Made by a program: the position numbers and the translations under genes
Shown: piece after piece, positions 35,618-44,701 of the stretch
Numbering within the stretch: position 1 is the stretch's first letter
Layout: every line of letters begins with the position of its first letter
The notes under the pieces: model-generated
What the model saw: the letters and a program-made list of their open reading frames with translations, nothing else
Told to the model about the DNA's origin: nothing
Databases searched by the model: none
Assembly (NCBI RefSeq): GCF_009729015.1
Contig: NZ_CP045482.1
Location: 492,001 to 556,000, forward strand
Origin: Acidianus ambivalens
GTDB taxonomy: Archaea > Thermoproteota > Thermoprotei_A > Sulfolobales > Sulfolobaceae
Direction: 5' to 3'
DNA length: 64,000 nucleotides

Positions 35618-36038
35618 GGGGAACCCTCGCTGGCGGGGAGGAAGTCAGATATTATCATCTAGCAAGGTTAGAGAAACCTAAGATAATGGACTATTTTGCT
35701 ATTCTAGCTATTATAATAACTCTTGCAGGACTTATTATAGCAACTTTTCTTAGAGAGTTTCTTGGAATTGAAATAATTGTTGTAGGATATACCTTTGAAC
35801 CTATAGCCGGAATTTCCATATACTTAACGGCAAATAAGATAAACAAGGTATTCTCATCATTATTCTTCTGGGGCGCCGTAATCTTTACTGCAGGACTTCC
35901 TTTATATCTAGTTAATTTCGGTTATTTATCGATAATTGGAGACGTGATAAAAATGCTGGGCATAATAGGTTTACTGTCCTTGAGTAGAAAGGTAAAGGCT
36001 TAGATAAATTATTATGGCTGTTAGAATAGAGTAATAAT

Positions 36039-36251
36039 ATGCAAGTTTATTCCGTAATGAACGATCAGATGTGCGTAGGCAATACAATAAATTCACAGTC
36101 ATATGATATTATCGTAGATAATGATAGTGGGATCTTTATAAAATTCTCTCAGTTATCCTTTTCCGTAGAAACTCATGAGGCTATTGTAAGTATATATAGA
36201 GATAAAGATGGAAGAATTTCTGCCATAGACATTGAATATAAGGATGAATAA
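36039..36251 (+). CDS. Module gene A, copy 2 (DUF2283-like)
   Basis: 70 residues; homologue of 25803-26069. It shares (I/L)VDNDxG and DK(D/N)GRIS.I.IE. It starts MQVYSVMNDQMCVGNT and has a single Cys. The next gene begins two bases after its stop, so translation is coupled. Probably a small beta-sheet protein; role unknown. Confidence 0.65.
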   Translation: MQVYSVMNDQMCVGNTINSQSYDIIVDNDSGIFIKFSQLSFSVETHEAIVSIYRDKDGRISAIDIEYKDE

Positions 36252-36253
36252 GC

Positions 36254-36661
36254 ATGAGTCAAATTCCTAGAGTTAGCTATATTATAGAAAAAATAGAGCC
36301 TATGGTTATTAATTTTAGGATAGAAGATGAAAATATAACTGTTAGAATATTTTTAATTCCAATAGCCGTATATTCTCAGGATATTAACAATATAACGCCA
36401 ATAGTTAGAGTAGTTATGGCTGTAGATACTGATAAACCCAGACTGGGAGAGTTATGTAATCCCGCTAAAATGGTTTCTCATAGGGCATTTATTCCAAGTA
36501 TTAATGAAGTTAATGAAGGCGGCACTGTAATAAAAGTGAATGAGAAAAAGTTTTTGCTTAAACTAAAAATTACAAACATAAACGTTTATACTGATCTGAG
36601 AGATGAATTGGGAAACCCTTGTGTGAATATCTCATGGATTTTATTGACGACTGCAGAATAG
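36254..36661 (+). CDS. Module gene B, copy 2 (unknown)
   Basis: 135 residues; homologue of 26062-26451. Conserved features are MAVDTDKPRLGELCNPAKMV and LKITNINVYTDLRDELGNPC, with the two cysteines kept. A likely all-beta soluble protein. The first ATG of the third gene (36634) lies inside its 3' end, so the three genes form an overlapping operon, as in the first copy. Confidence 0.65.
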   Translation: MSQIPRVSYIIEKIEPMVINFRIEDENITVRIFLIPIAVYSQDINNITPIVRVVMAVDTDKPRLGELCNPAKMVSHRAFIPSINEVNEGGTVIKVNEKKFLLKLKITNINVYTDLRDELGNPCVNISWILLTTAE

Positions 36662-37032
36662 ATTGCGAGTTTATTAGTAGTGAGAATAAGAGGAAATTAT
36701 TGGAACAATGAATATTAATTATTAAAGAACTTTTGCGTAATAATCTTGTAGATGAAGAAAAAATATGTGATGCATTAAATTTTGTGCGTAATAATATTGA
36801 TAAATATTCTTGTTTACAATGCTATATTAGCGGTGATTATGACACAGGAAATTGCGCTACTTCATGCATAGTAAAATTTAGAAAAAGTTTTTGTTTTGAT
36901 TTAAATTCTGTAATAAAGATAATAGTTATAGCTGAAGAGTATGGTGGGAAAGTTATAATGGCTACGTTCTTCCCAGTTACTAGAAATAAAGATTTTGAAA
37001 GGAAATGCGGTAATAGATTTCTTCATATATAG
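36634..37032 (+). pseudogene. Module gene C, copy 2, with one in-frame TGA
   Basis: From ATG at 36634 the frame reads MDFIDDCRIDCEFISSENKR and KLLEQ, then a TGA (36709-36711), then ILIIKELLRNNLVDEEKICD and further to LHI at 37032. The part after the stop could be translated from TTG at 36733 (99 codons; five Cys pairs or singles such as CLQCYIS, NCATSC). The part before and after corresponds to the continuous frame in copy 1. A nonsense mutation is the simplest reading. Confidence 0.55.
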
Positions 37033-37190
37033 CTTCTTTTTCTTTATTCAATTTTTATCAAATATAATGTTAATTGCTTGTAACTTTATTCTATTTAGAG
37101 AATTTATATTAGAAACATGAGTCTTAATGAATTCAACTCTTTCACAAAGCATTTGCCTAGGAAACTCTTTAATACTTAATTTTAATATAT

Positions 37191-38408
37191 ATGATTACGA
37201 TGAGGCGTAATTCTCTTACGACGGGGCGTAATGAACTTAAATTTATAAAATTCTTTGGCCCCGCCTGGTTAGTTATGATGGCCGATATGGACGCAAGCAG
37301 CATAATAGGTGCAGCTCAGACTGGGGCATTGTTTAAGTACGGATTTATTTGGATAATGTTACTTTTAGCAATTCCTCTATATATTGTCCAAGAAGTCTCT
37401 GGAAGAATAGGCATAGCCACAGGAAAAGGGCTTGGAGAAGTAATTAGGGAAAATTATAGTAAAAAACTTGCTATTCTCATGGCATTGCCAATGGCTTTGA
37501 CTGATGCAGTAACTTATGCAATAGAATACCTTGGAATAGGTATAGGCTTAGAGGTAATCGGAATTCCCTTAATTCTTTCAATTCCCTTAATTTACGTAGT
37601 TCACATCATGATTGTGACAAAGAGAAAATATATACAAGCCGAAAGGTTTCTACTACTGATTTCTGCTTTTCTCATCATAAGTTTGTTCGCAACGCTCTTC
37701 CTCAGAGGTATCAAGCCTTATTCTCCTTTCTACTTCTCGCCATCACCTCAATTCCTATTCTTAATGGCAGCTACAGTAGGAGCAGTCGTTATGCCATTCA
37801 TGTTGTTTTTCCAAGCATCTGCAACTGCGATAAAGTTGAAGGAATTAGGGTATTGTAAATGTAAGGATACTGCAATAAAACACATGAGAAAAGAGACTTT
37901 ACTAGGTGCAGTTTTTACTGAAATATTAATGGTAGTTGTTGAGATGGCATTCGCAGGAATAAACGTAGATCCTTCTACTTTTGCTTCGCCCCAAGAACTT
38001 TCGTCAGTATTAACTCCATTAGCCGGTAGTTTATCTCCAGTAATTTTTGGACTGGGTTTAATTTCCGCAGGATTTTTGGCCTTAGTAGTTATTTCTCTGG
38101 GAAGTGCTTGGGGCGTTGCAGAAGCCTTGAACGTAAAGAACGTAAATATTATTTATATAGCTGAAAGCATTCCGGCAGTTGTATTAACGTTATTAGTTCC
38201 TTCAGCAAATTTAGTTTGTATTGTTTTAGATCTCTTAGTCTTCTTTGTTTATGCGTTAATTGGTCCAATTATTATATTAGGAATAATAAGTAGGAATAAG
38301 AAGATAATGGGCGAATACGCATCTAGAGGTCTTTCTTACTTTGCTTATTGGATTTCTTCAATAATTCTCCTAATAATTGCTATAATTGCTTCTTTATCTT
38401 CGATCTGA
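37191..38408 (+). CDS. NRAMP-like divalent metal transporter
   Basis: 405 residues with about 11 membrane helices. The family start FFGPAWLVMMADMDASSIIGAAQTGALF aligns with the NRAMP TM1 signature, but the metal-binding DPGN is replaced by DASS. TM6 reads VVMPFMLFFQASAT in place of MPH. A short Cys pair CKCKD lies in a loop. Canonical NRAMPs import Mn or Fe with protons; with these changes the substrate could be another divalent ion such as Mg or none. A single gene. Confidence 0.75.
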   Translation: MITMRRNSLTTGRNELKFIKFFGPAWLVMMADMDASSIIGAAQTGALFKYGFIWIMLLLAIPLYIVQEVSGRIGIATGKGLGEVIRENYSKKLAILMALPMALTDAVTYAIEYLGIGIGLEVIGIPLILSIPLIYVVHIMIVTKRKYIQAERFLLLISAFLIISLFATLFLRGIKPYSPFYFSPSPQFLFLMAATVGAVVMPFMLFFQASATAIKLKELGYCKCKDTAIKHMRKETLLGAVFTEILMVVVEMAFAGINVDPSTFASPQELSSVLTPLAGSLSPVIFGLGLISAGFLALVVISLGSAWGVAEALNVKNVNIIYIAESIPAVVLTLLVPSANLVCIVLDLLVFFVYALIGPIIILGIISRNKKIMGEYASRGLSYFAYWISSIILLIIAIIASLSSI

Positions 38409-38464
38409 ATTTTTCTCAGTTACTGGTGAGTATAAAATGTATAAGCATTAGTATAAAACATAAA

Positions 38465-38471
38465 CTTTTTA
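38465..38471 (+). promoter_or_regulatory. TATA box of the MFS gene
   Basis: CTTTTTA about 25-31 bases before the ATG at 38496, consistent with a leaderless transcript. Confidence 0.5.
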
Positions 38472-38495
38472 AGCACTACATTTTTCTCATTACAT

Positions 38496-39917
38496 ATGGC
38501 TGATAAAAATTCCCCTCAGCAAAATAAAAACATTGCAGCTCAATTAACTGCAAGAATAGATAGACTTCCCGTAATGGTTTTACCTCTATCAGTAGTTTTA
38601 TCTTTAGCCTTTGGTTATTTCATAGCATTATATGACGTAATAGATGTAGGAATAGCCTTTTCTGCAACGTCTTTAAAGTACACTGGATTAACTAGCACTG
38701 AGGCTTCAATAGTAGTATCCTTAGGATTATTTGGTTACATTCCCGGAGCCTTATTGCTAGGCTACCTAGGTGATAGGATAGGAAGAAAACCAATGCTAAT
38801 GACTACTGCAATGCTAACTGCTATTGGTAGCTTAGGTAACGCATTCTCTAGTAACTTTGTAGAATTCTCTATATTTAGATTTATAACCGGAATGGGGATT
38901 GGAGGAGACCTAATACTAGTCCCTACATACCTTGTTGAGATGGTTCCTGCAAAGAATAGGGCAAAATACTTTAACCTAGTATATATTGCAGGTTGGGCAG
39001 GCTTAGGATTAGGTCCCTTCATGGCATCTTATATTGATGTCGCAAATCCAGCAATAGGTTGGAGAGTAATATTCTTAGTAGGAGCAACTTTAGCCTTCAT
39101 AGTTTTCGCAATTAGAGGTCACGCAAGCGAGACTGTTAGAATGCTAGCGTTAAAAGGTAAGATAGAGGAGGCGGAGAAAGTTGTAAAGGATATGGAAGAG
39201 AAGGCAATGAAGAAGACAGGCCTTACTACATTACCAGAACCTATTGTTTACACTTTTGAGCATAAGAAAGTTGATCCATTCTACGTATTTAAGAATCCTA
39301 AATATAGAGTTAGAGTAATTGCTGTAATGCTTTCAATATTCTTCTTCTATTTCGGCGAATATCCTTACTTAACAGAATTCTTGTTATGGACTTCCACTGT
39401 ACCTTCACTTAGCTCGCTTTCCAACCAAATAACGTTATACTATGGAGACGCAGGAATTGCAACCTTTATAGGAGCTATATTACTTAGGACAGTTATAGAT
39501 AAGGTAAGGAGGCCAATACTCACTACAATTTCATATTTCGTCGGTATGGTTTTAGGTGTAGCTATAGCAGTAATAGGTGCTACTTCGGCTAATTTAACAA
39601 TGATGTTAACAGGCTTCATTTTAGCTAATTTGATAGGTGTAGGGTGGGGTAATCAGTTAAATTACTTGAACGGTACTGAAAACGTTCCAACCTATGCCAG
39701 AGCAACATCCTTCGCCTTCTCCGACGGAGTTGCTCACTTAGGTGCTGCAATATCTACAGCAATTATACTTTCAATAATTCCTGTTCTAGGCGCAGTAACT
39801 ACTTGGATAGGATTCCAAATTCCAATGGTTATAATGGGCATAATATTAATCTTCGTACTGCCTAATACTATAGGAAAGAGCTTAGAGGAAATTAATGAGG
39901 CTACTGCAGGAGTATAA
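38496..39917 (+). CDS. MFS transporter
   Basis: 473 residues with 12 membrane helices. The MFS loop signature is GYLGDRIGRKPMLM after helix 2, and FITGMGIGGDLILVPTYLVE marks helix 4-5. A charged loop (MEEKAMKKTGLTTLPEPIVY) separates the two halves. It belongs to the broad sugar/organic-anion/phosphate branch of the MFS; the substrate cannot be read. A soluble universal stress protein gene follows 88 bases downstream. Confidence 0.85.
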   Translation: MADKNSPQQNKNIAAQLTARIDRLPVMVLPLSVVLSLAFGYFIALYDVIDVGIAFSATSLKYTGLTSTEASIVVSLGLFGYIPGALLLGYLGDRIGRKPMLMTTAMLTAIGSLGNAFSSNFVEFSIFRFITGMGIGGDLILVPTYLVEMVPAKNRAKYFNLVYIAGWAGLGLGPFMASYIDVANPAIGWRVIFLVGATLAFIVFAIRGHASETVRMLALKGKIEEAEKVVKDMEEKAMKKTGLTTLPEPIVYTFEHKKVDPFYVFKNPKYRVRVIAVMLSIFFFYFGEYPYLTEFLLWTSTVPSLSSLSNQITLYYGDAGIATFIGAILLRTVIDKVRRPILTTISYFVGMVLGVAIAVIGATSANLTMMLTGFILANLIGVGWGNQLNYLNGTENVPTYARATSFAFSDGVAHLGAAISTAIILSIIPVLGAVTTWIGFQIPMVIMGIILIFVLPNTIGKSLEEINEATAGV

Positions 39918-40005
39918 TTTATTCAAAATATTTTTTTAATAAGGAGATTAAGAGATTTTTTAGAAAAATTTAAATTCTTAGGATGAGAAGTGGTTATAGA
40001 GTCAA

Positions 40006-40425
40006 ATGTTCAAGAGAATATTAGTAGGATTTGATGGTTCTAAGGAATCCTTAAGGGCGTTAAATCTAGCAATTAATCTTGCAAAGCTTCACGGTGCTTC
40101 AATTAAGGCACTGGAAGTTATAGAGCACATGCCAGTAATTTTGGAGGGTTATATAAAGGAAGACACGTTAAGAGATAGAGAAAGGATAATTAAACACACT
40201 GAGATAATAAAGAGAATTTCAATAGAGAACGGAATTAACATGGACTACGAAGTTGTTAGAGGAGATCCTGCACTCGTTTTATCTAAATATGCTGAGAGCG
40301 AAGATTTTGATTTGATTATTCTAGGTAAGAGAAAATTGAAGGGATTAAAGAAAGTGTTCATGGAGAGTGTGTCTTCTAAGGTTTTGGATATTTCTAAGAA
40401 GCCAGTTTTGGTGGTAAAAGAATAG
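40006..40425 (+). CDS. Universal stress protein (UspA family)
   Basis: 139 residues, full length. It starts MFKRILVGFDGSKESLRALN and ends in SVSSKVLDISKKPVLVVKE. An ATP-binding-like loop ILGKRKLKGLKKVFMESVSS replaces the classical G-x2-G-x9-GS/T pattern, so nucleotide binding is uncertain. A cytoplasmic stress or signalling protein, perhaps linked to the transporter upstream. Confidence 0.85.
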   Translation: MFKRILVGFDGSKESLRALNLAINLAKLHGASIKALEVIEHMPVILEGYIKEDTLRDRERIIKHTEIIKRISIENGINMDYEVVRGDPALVLSKYAESEDFDLIILGKRKLKGLKKVFMESVSSKVLDISKKPVLVVKE

Positions 40426-40505
40426 TTATAAACTTTTACGGTCAATCTTAATGAATTTGGCTATAATCTTTAGAATCTAGGAAGTTATGGAAAGAAAAAA
40501 TCTCT

Positions 40506-42353
40506 TTACCTTTTCCTTAATATAATAAGTGAGACTAACGCAATTACTATTACTAAGCCTATTATTCCTAAGTAAATGGTAAGGTTACTTGTTGGAGGAG
40601 CCGTTGACGTAGTTGAAGTTGAGATTTTTGGGGTTGTACTACTCGTTACAATTGTTGTCGATGTAGTAGTTATTGGCATGACCTTAACGCTTTCTAATGT
40701 TGAATTAATAGATGAACCTAGTTTACTAATTGCTTTTATAGTTATTAAGTAAGTCCCGTTAGACGTTACATTATAAATATAATATCCAGAAGGACTTGTA
40801 AACTTTTTAACCAAACTTCCATTGATAAATAATTGAACGCAAATTAAATCTTGAATATTTCTAGCATTATAGCTTATGTTTAGTAAAGTATAGCCAGGAT
40901 AACTCTCTGTTGTAGTTATTATTTCCGGCTTAGGGATGGCAGTTACATTTGGCTTGACTTGAATAGTAGTTATTATACAAGATTTTTCACTACCCAGGAA
41001 GTTTACTGCTAATACGGTTATATTATAAGTTCCGTTTTGGTAAATATAGAAGGGTATTGAAGCTGAAGGAGACGAAATCTTACAAACTATTTTACCGTTT
41101 ATTAGAATTTCGACGCATGATACATAGTGAGAGTAATAATTAGGCTCTGTATAATTAATTAACAATACAGTCATTCCAGAGTATTCGTTTTCTTCAATTT
41201 GCACTTCTGGTTTGCAAGGTAATGACGGATTATTTACCTTCATAAATAATGGAGTAAAAGTAATATTTACGCATATCCCGGACTTTGATATACTACTCGT
41301 TATTGTTATATTCTCTAGTATTAGCATAGAGTTAACATATCCTACCAGATTAGATTCCGAAAATGAGTAAACTTTGAATAAAGACGGAATTTCTATTTTG
41401 TTAAACTCTATAGCCTTTCCCCCCATTAGATAGTACATGCATATTGTAGTCCCTTGTGTAGATACATAACTTATTGACACTATATTATTCTGTACGAAGA
41501 CTCCTAATAATGGCTCATTTAAAATTAAGTTATATAATTGTTTACCGCAGATATTATATATCGAAACTACAGTTTCGTTATATTTAGTGAAATTAACTAG
41601 TACAAATTCTGAATAATTGCCATAAATCGGTAAACCTAATCCTTTTAATTTAAATATCTTGCTTCCGTTAATATAAAGGCCATAAACGTCGCCTATAGAA
41701 TATCCTATGGAATAATGTAATGAGAGAGAGAAAGATATGCTTACGTTTGATACAATTATTATCTTTGAATTAAAAGTAACTATGTAGTTTACTGTAACTG
41801 GTAAAGAAATATTATCGATTAGGCTAAAGTTGCGAAAAACTAAGAGGTGATATTCATTAAAGATCTTACATAGAACCAAGATCTCACTACCGTTAGTCTT
41901 TACGGATAATATATTTCCATTAATTAAAGTCCTAGGAGAAGACCATGCAGTACCGTTAAATAGCGAATACTCTACAGAGGATTTATAAGACCAAACGGCT
42001 AGCACTTCGTTTTCGTACAATGCAGTTGAAATAGAAGTTACGTTTGTCTCGTTTGTGAGGTAAAACACTTTTCCGTCGTAGGTAGTATATATTCTGAACG
42101 TAGCATTAGATAAATAGTTAGTTATATTGGTTAGCGAAGTTAAGTTATATGCCGTCAGAGAAAAGTTGAAGAATAATTCGAGGAGATTTCCTTTATATTC
42201 AATAAATCCGTAGGGATCTGCAATATTTCCTTTGAACGACGCCTTTTTTATTGTTATAGGCAATGGAGTTAGCCCAAAAGAATGAGAAGGTATAACGCTC
42301 AAGACCAATAATAGCAAAAAACCTCCTAGCATGATTAATTTTGGAATTGACAT
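40506..42353 (-). CDS. Secreted, membrane-anchored protein with Ig-like repeats
   Basis: 615 residues. A signal peptide (LIMLGGFLLLLVLSVIPSHS) opens it. A beta-propeller-like N-terminal part rich in N-x-S/T follows, then two similar Ig-like repeats (about residues 380-470 and 475-560; each has IN(G)(K/S)(I/L)V then YI(I/Y)NxTxNGTY). A Thr/Ser-rich stalk (TTTSTTIVTSSTTPKISTST) and a C-terminal helix with basic stop RKR end it. The layout is that of surface-anchored archaeal proteins near the S-layer. Ligand unknown. Confidence 0.7.
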   Translation of the reverse strand: MSIPKLIMLGGFLLLLVLSVIPSHSFGLTPLPITIKKASFKGNIADPYGFIEYKGNLLELFFNFSLTAYNLTSLTNITNYLSNATFRIYTTYDGKVFYLTNETNVTSISTALYENEVLAVWSYKSSVEYSLFNGTAWSSPRTLINGNILSVKTNGSEILVLCKIFNEYHLLVFRNFSLIDNISLPVTVNYIVTFNSKIIIVSNVSISFSLSLHYSIGYSIGDVYGLYINGSKIFKLKGLGLPIYGNYSEFVLVNFTKYNETVVSIYNICGKQLYNLILNEPLLGVFVQNNIVSISYVSTQGTTICMYYLMGGKAIEFNKIEIPSLFKVYSFSESNLVGYVNSMLILENITITSSISKSGICVNITFTPLFMKVNNPSLPCKPEVQIEENEYSGMTVLLINYTEPNYYSHYVSCVEILINGKIVCKISSPSASIPFYIYQNGTYNITVLAVNFLGSEKSCIITTIQVKPNVTAIPKPEIITTTESYPGYTLLNISYNARNIQDLICVQLFINGSLVKKFTSPSGYYIYNVTSNGTYLITIKAISKLGSSINSTLESVKVMPITTTSTTIVTSSTTPKISTSTTSTAPPTSNLTIYLGIIGLVIVIALVSLIILRKR

Positions 42354-42401
42354 ATCATTTTATGTCTAAAACGCTATAATAAATCTTTTCCATATTAAAT
42401 T

Positions 42402-42590
42402 TCATCTTTTGGGATAGATTGCTCTAGTAGTTCTTAACCATTCTCTAAAGCATTTTAGTGAACAAAAGCCGTAAACTCTCCTAGTATGTGAAGACCAGAA
42501 AACGAATTCGTAAGGACCGTAAACACCACAATTAGTACATTCACCTACATCTGTAAAAGTTATAACGTTCTTTGCTCTCAAGTCGTCCAT
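42402..42590 (-). CDS. Small zinc-finger protein
   Basis: 62 residues. Two Cys pairs, ECTNCGVYG and GFCSLKCFREWL, about 25 residues apart, form a TRASH/MYM-like zinc ribbon. Such tiny proteins are usually DNA- or metal-binding; the function here is unknown. ATG at 42590; divergent from the membrane protein at 42666. Confidence 0.65.
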   Translation of the reverse strand: MDDLRAKNVITFTDVGECTNCGVYGPYEFVFWSSHTRRVYGFCSLKCFREWLRTTRAIYPKR

Positions 42591-42665
42591 ATTTGCTTTC
42601 TTTGATTTTAATCTAATTAAAATTTTAGGCGCAACATTTTAAATTACCGAACGATAGTAAGTCTT

Positions 42666-43607
42666 GTGAAAAACGTAATAGAACCTTGGGGAGTTAACGT
42701 ACCTTTTCTCATTTTGGCGTTTATCTATTTTGCAATAGGCGGATTCTCATTAAGTTTGGATCCCTCAGTTCACGGATATTTTATGCTTTTAGGCGCATAT
42801 TCACTTTACGCCGGAATGATACTTAGGTTATTTTTTCCTGCTAAAAAATACTTGATTTTACACATTGTAACTCTTATTCTGCTTTCTATTCCTCTTTACC
42901 CTCTTATCTCATTGTCCTTCTTCTTCCTGACAATAGTGGAAATTTGGGGTCTAAAGGACGTAAAATCTTATGGTAGTAAGTTTCCTATAAATATTCTAGT
43001 TCTTTCTTCTCCTCCTCTTTCCTTTATTTCTTGGTTACTTTTCCCAATTTTAGGATATAACCTTCTTATAATTTCCTTATTACTTTACCTGCTAGGAATT
43101 AATGAGGGCATATTTTCCGCAACCTTAGGTTTAAAGCCTAAGTTTGGAATAAAGCAAATTCCCATCCTTCTGCTTGTCTTTCTCTTTTACTTGAGTTATA
43201 GTCTCTTTCCTCTCATAATCATAGCTTATTTTGCTTGGCTATTTTATGGAGTAAAGAAGGTAAGAAAGAATTTATCGGCCTTATCGGTAGTTTTGTCTTC
43301 TGCATCCACTTCTATAGGAAGCTATTTTTTGGGAGAAACCATCCACGCATTTGCCTTAGGTACAATGGCTCCTTTCTTTTACAGTTGTATAACGTACTCT
43401 ACGTCCAGATATAATTACGATAAAATATACATAATTTCAATTCTACTTTCGTTGTCCTATTTCCTTAGGTTCGTGTATTTTCATATATCGGGAATATTTT
43501 TCGTTGCTTCTTCTCTCCTTTTCCTCTATTTAATTAAGGATAACTTAACGCTAACTACATTAAAGTACGGTATGTCCAAAAAATACTTAATTAAAAAGTT
43601 AAATTAA
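42666..43607 (+). CDS. Polytopic membrane protein, unknown
   Basis: 313 residues with about 9-10 hydrophobic helices and short loops; basic C-terminus (KKYLIKKLN). The start is GTG at 42666 followed by KNVIEPWGVNVPF. No family recognised. The peptidase gene starts five bases after its stop, so the two are cotranscribed. Confidence 0.65.
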   Translation: MKNVIEPWGVNVPFLILAFIYFAIGGFSLSLDPSVHGYFMLLGAYSLYAGMILRLFFPAKKYLILHIVTLILLSIPLYPLISLSFFFLTIVEIWGLKDVKSYGSKFPINILVLSSPPLSFISWLLFPILGYNLLIISLLLYLLGINEGIFSATLGLKPKFGIKQIPILLLVFLFYLSYSLFPLIIIAYFAWLFYGVKKVRKNLSALSVVLSSASTSIGSYFLGETIHAFALGTMAPFFYSCITYSTSRYNYDKIYIISILLSLSYFLRFVYFHISGIFFVASSLLFLYLIKDNLTLTTLKYGMSKKYLIKKLN

Positions 43608-43612
43608 ATATT

Positions 43613-44701
43613 ATGATTTCTTTAGACTTGCTAAAGCTAGGCGAAGCAATTCATGGTTCAGAGAAGGAGAAGGAAATTCTATCTATTTTAGAAAAAAGAT
43701 TGAAAAGCTATAGTAAGAGAATTGAAGCGAAAACAAAGGAGTGGGTAATTAATAATTTTAGCGTTAAGCTTAATGGAAAAGAAGTTACGTCAACCTTAGC
43801 TCCATACACTAAGGGATACGTAAAGGGAAAGGTAGGAAGAGAAATTCTTGAATTTCCTTTTCCAGATCACCCGTTTAAAGTAAAGGATTTCTACTCTTAC
43901 GCTCTTTCTCAAGGTGCTGAGGGAATAATATTTTATGAGGAGGGAAAGACAAGAAGGATAATAATGCCTGACGTTAAAATTCCAGTTATTTTTCTTCCTT
44001 TTAAACCAGAAGGCTATGTAGAGATTGAGGCGGAATCATTTCTTAGGGACTCGACTTCTTACAATCTAGAATTTACCATAAAAGAAGGAGATGATTATAT
44101 CTTACTTGGAGCTCACGTAGATCACTGGCTTTCTGGCTTTCACGATAACTTATTTTCTATAGACGTTGTACTTAATTCTTTGGCAGAAGTTAAGAATCAT
44201 GGTCTAAAAGTGGTTTTCTTTTCTTCAGAGGAAGGACCTAAGTGCTGTACCGGTTCATTACAGTATCCTAAAGGCGATGTTTTCACTGCAATAATTTTTG
44301 ACGCCCTCTATCCTAGTAGGGTAGTTTATTCATCAACTCCAGATTTGTGGGATTTTGCAGGTCTATTTCCGTTAAAGAGAATAGAAATGCCTACTCCGTT
44401 TTCAGATCATTTCTCTTTTATACAAAAAGACATTCCTTCTCTAGTTTTATACAACGATGATTTAATACCTTATTATCACTCCGATAAGGATTTGCCTAAT
44501 CCTGGAGATGAGAAATTCTTAACTAAGATTAGTGAGTCTGTGAAGTTGTTATTGCATGAACTAGATAAATTATCTATGAAAGATTTGAACGAGAGAATGA
44601 GTAAATTTGGCGAGAGGAAATTCGTTGTGGACTACGTTAATTTAACCACTTCCTTTGCAATTTCAAGTAATTCCTTAGGTCCTAGGCTTAAATCGCCATA
44701 G
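43613..44701 (+). CDS. M28-type zinc aminopeptidase-like protein
   Basis: 362 residues. Zinc-site motifs of the M28 family: LLGAHVDHWLSGFHDN with His and Asp ligands, VVFFSSEEGPKCC with the catalytic Glu pair, IIFDALYPS with an Asp, and PYYHSDKD with the last His. No signal peptide is seen, so probably cytoplasmic. It overlaps the C-terminus of the convergent ATPase pseudogene by 70 bases. It likely trims peptides; specificity unknown. Confidence 0.8.
   Translation: MISLDLLKLGEAIHGSEKEKEILSILEKRLKSYSKRIEAKTKEWVINNFSVKLNGKEVTSTLAPYTKGYVKGKVGREILEFPFPDHPFKVKDFYSYALSQGAEGIIFYEEGKTRRIIMPDVKIPVIFLPFKPEGYVEIEAESFLRDSTSYNLEFTIKEGDDYILLGAHVDHWLSGFHDNLFSIDVVLNSLAEVKNHGLKVVFFSSEEGPKCCTGSLQYPKGDVFTAIIFDALYPSRVVYSSTPDLWDFAGLFPLKRIEMPTPFSDHFSFIQKDIPSLVLYNDDLIPYYHSDKDLPNPGDEKFLTKISESVKLLLHELDKLSMKDLNERMSKFGERKFVVDYVNLTTSFAISSNSLGPRLKSP

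Larger units (their letters stand above)
34378..35640 (+). mobile_element. IS200/IS605-group element carrying tnpB only
   Basis: Boundaries are inferred from the reading frame of the split host gene: host sequence ends at ACAGAG (34377) and resumes at GAAGTC (35641). The left end holds a nested hairpin (34387-34436). The right end after tnpB contains AACCCTCGCTGGCGGGG, which can fold as a small hairpin. No tnpA is present, so it would rely on a transposase elsewhere. GAG at both edges could be a short shared target. Confidence 0.75.
34198..36003 (+). pseudogene. Membrane-protein gene interrupted by a TnpB-only IS
   Basis: The left part (34198-34377) ends WIVWLLALSSFTE and the right part (about 35641-36003) continues EVRYYHLARLEKPKIMDYFA in the same frame after removing the insert. 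Rejoined it gives about 181 residues: two hydrophobic helices before the junction, a short charged loop, and four more after it, ending SLSRKVKA. The start is GTG at 34198 or ATG at 34207 (MNPRFLKQG). Family unknown. The insertion looks recent because both halves are otherwise undamaged. Confidence 0.75.

Noticed and set aside
36709..36711. TGA in module gene C as selenocysteine
   Set aside because: Sulfolobales are not known to use selenocysteine, and no Cys occurs at the aligned place in copy 1. A nonsense mutation is simpler.
44632..44701. Overlap of the M28 peptidase with the ATPase 3' end as evidence against one of them
   Set aside because: The 70-base convergent overlap involves only the last residues of each, and the ATPase copy is a pseudogene, so both calls can stand.
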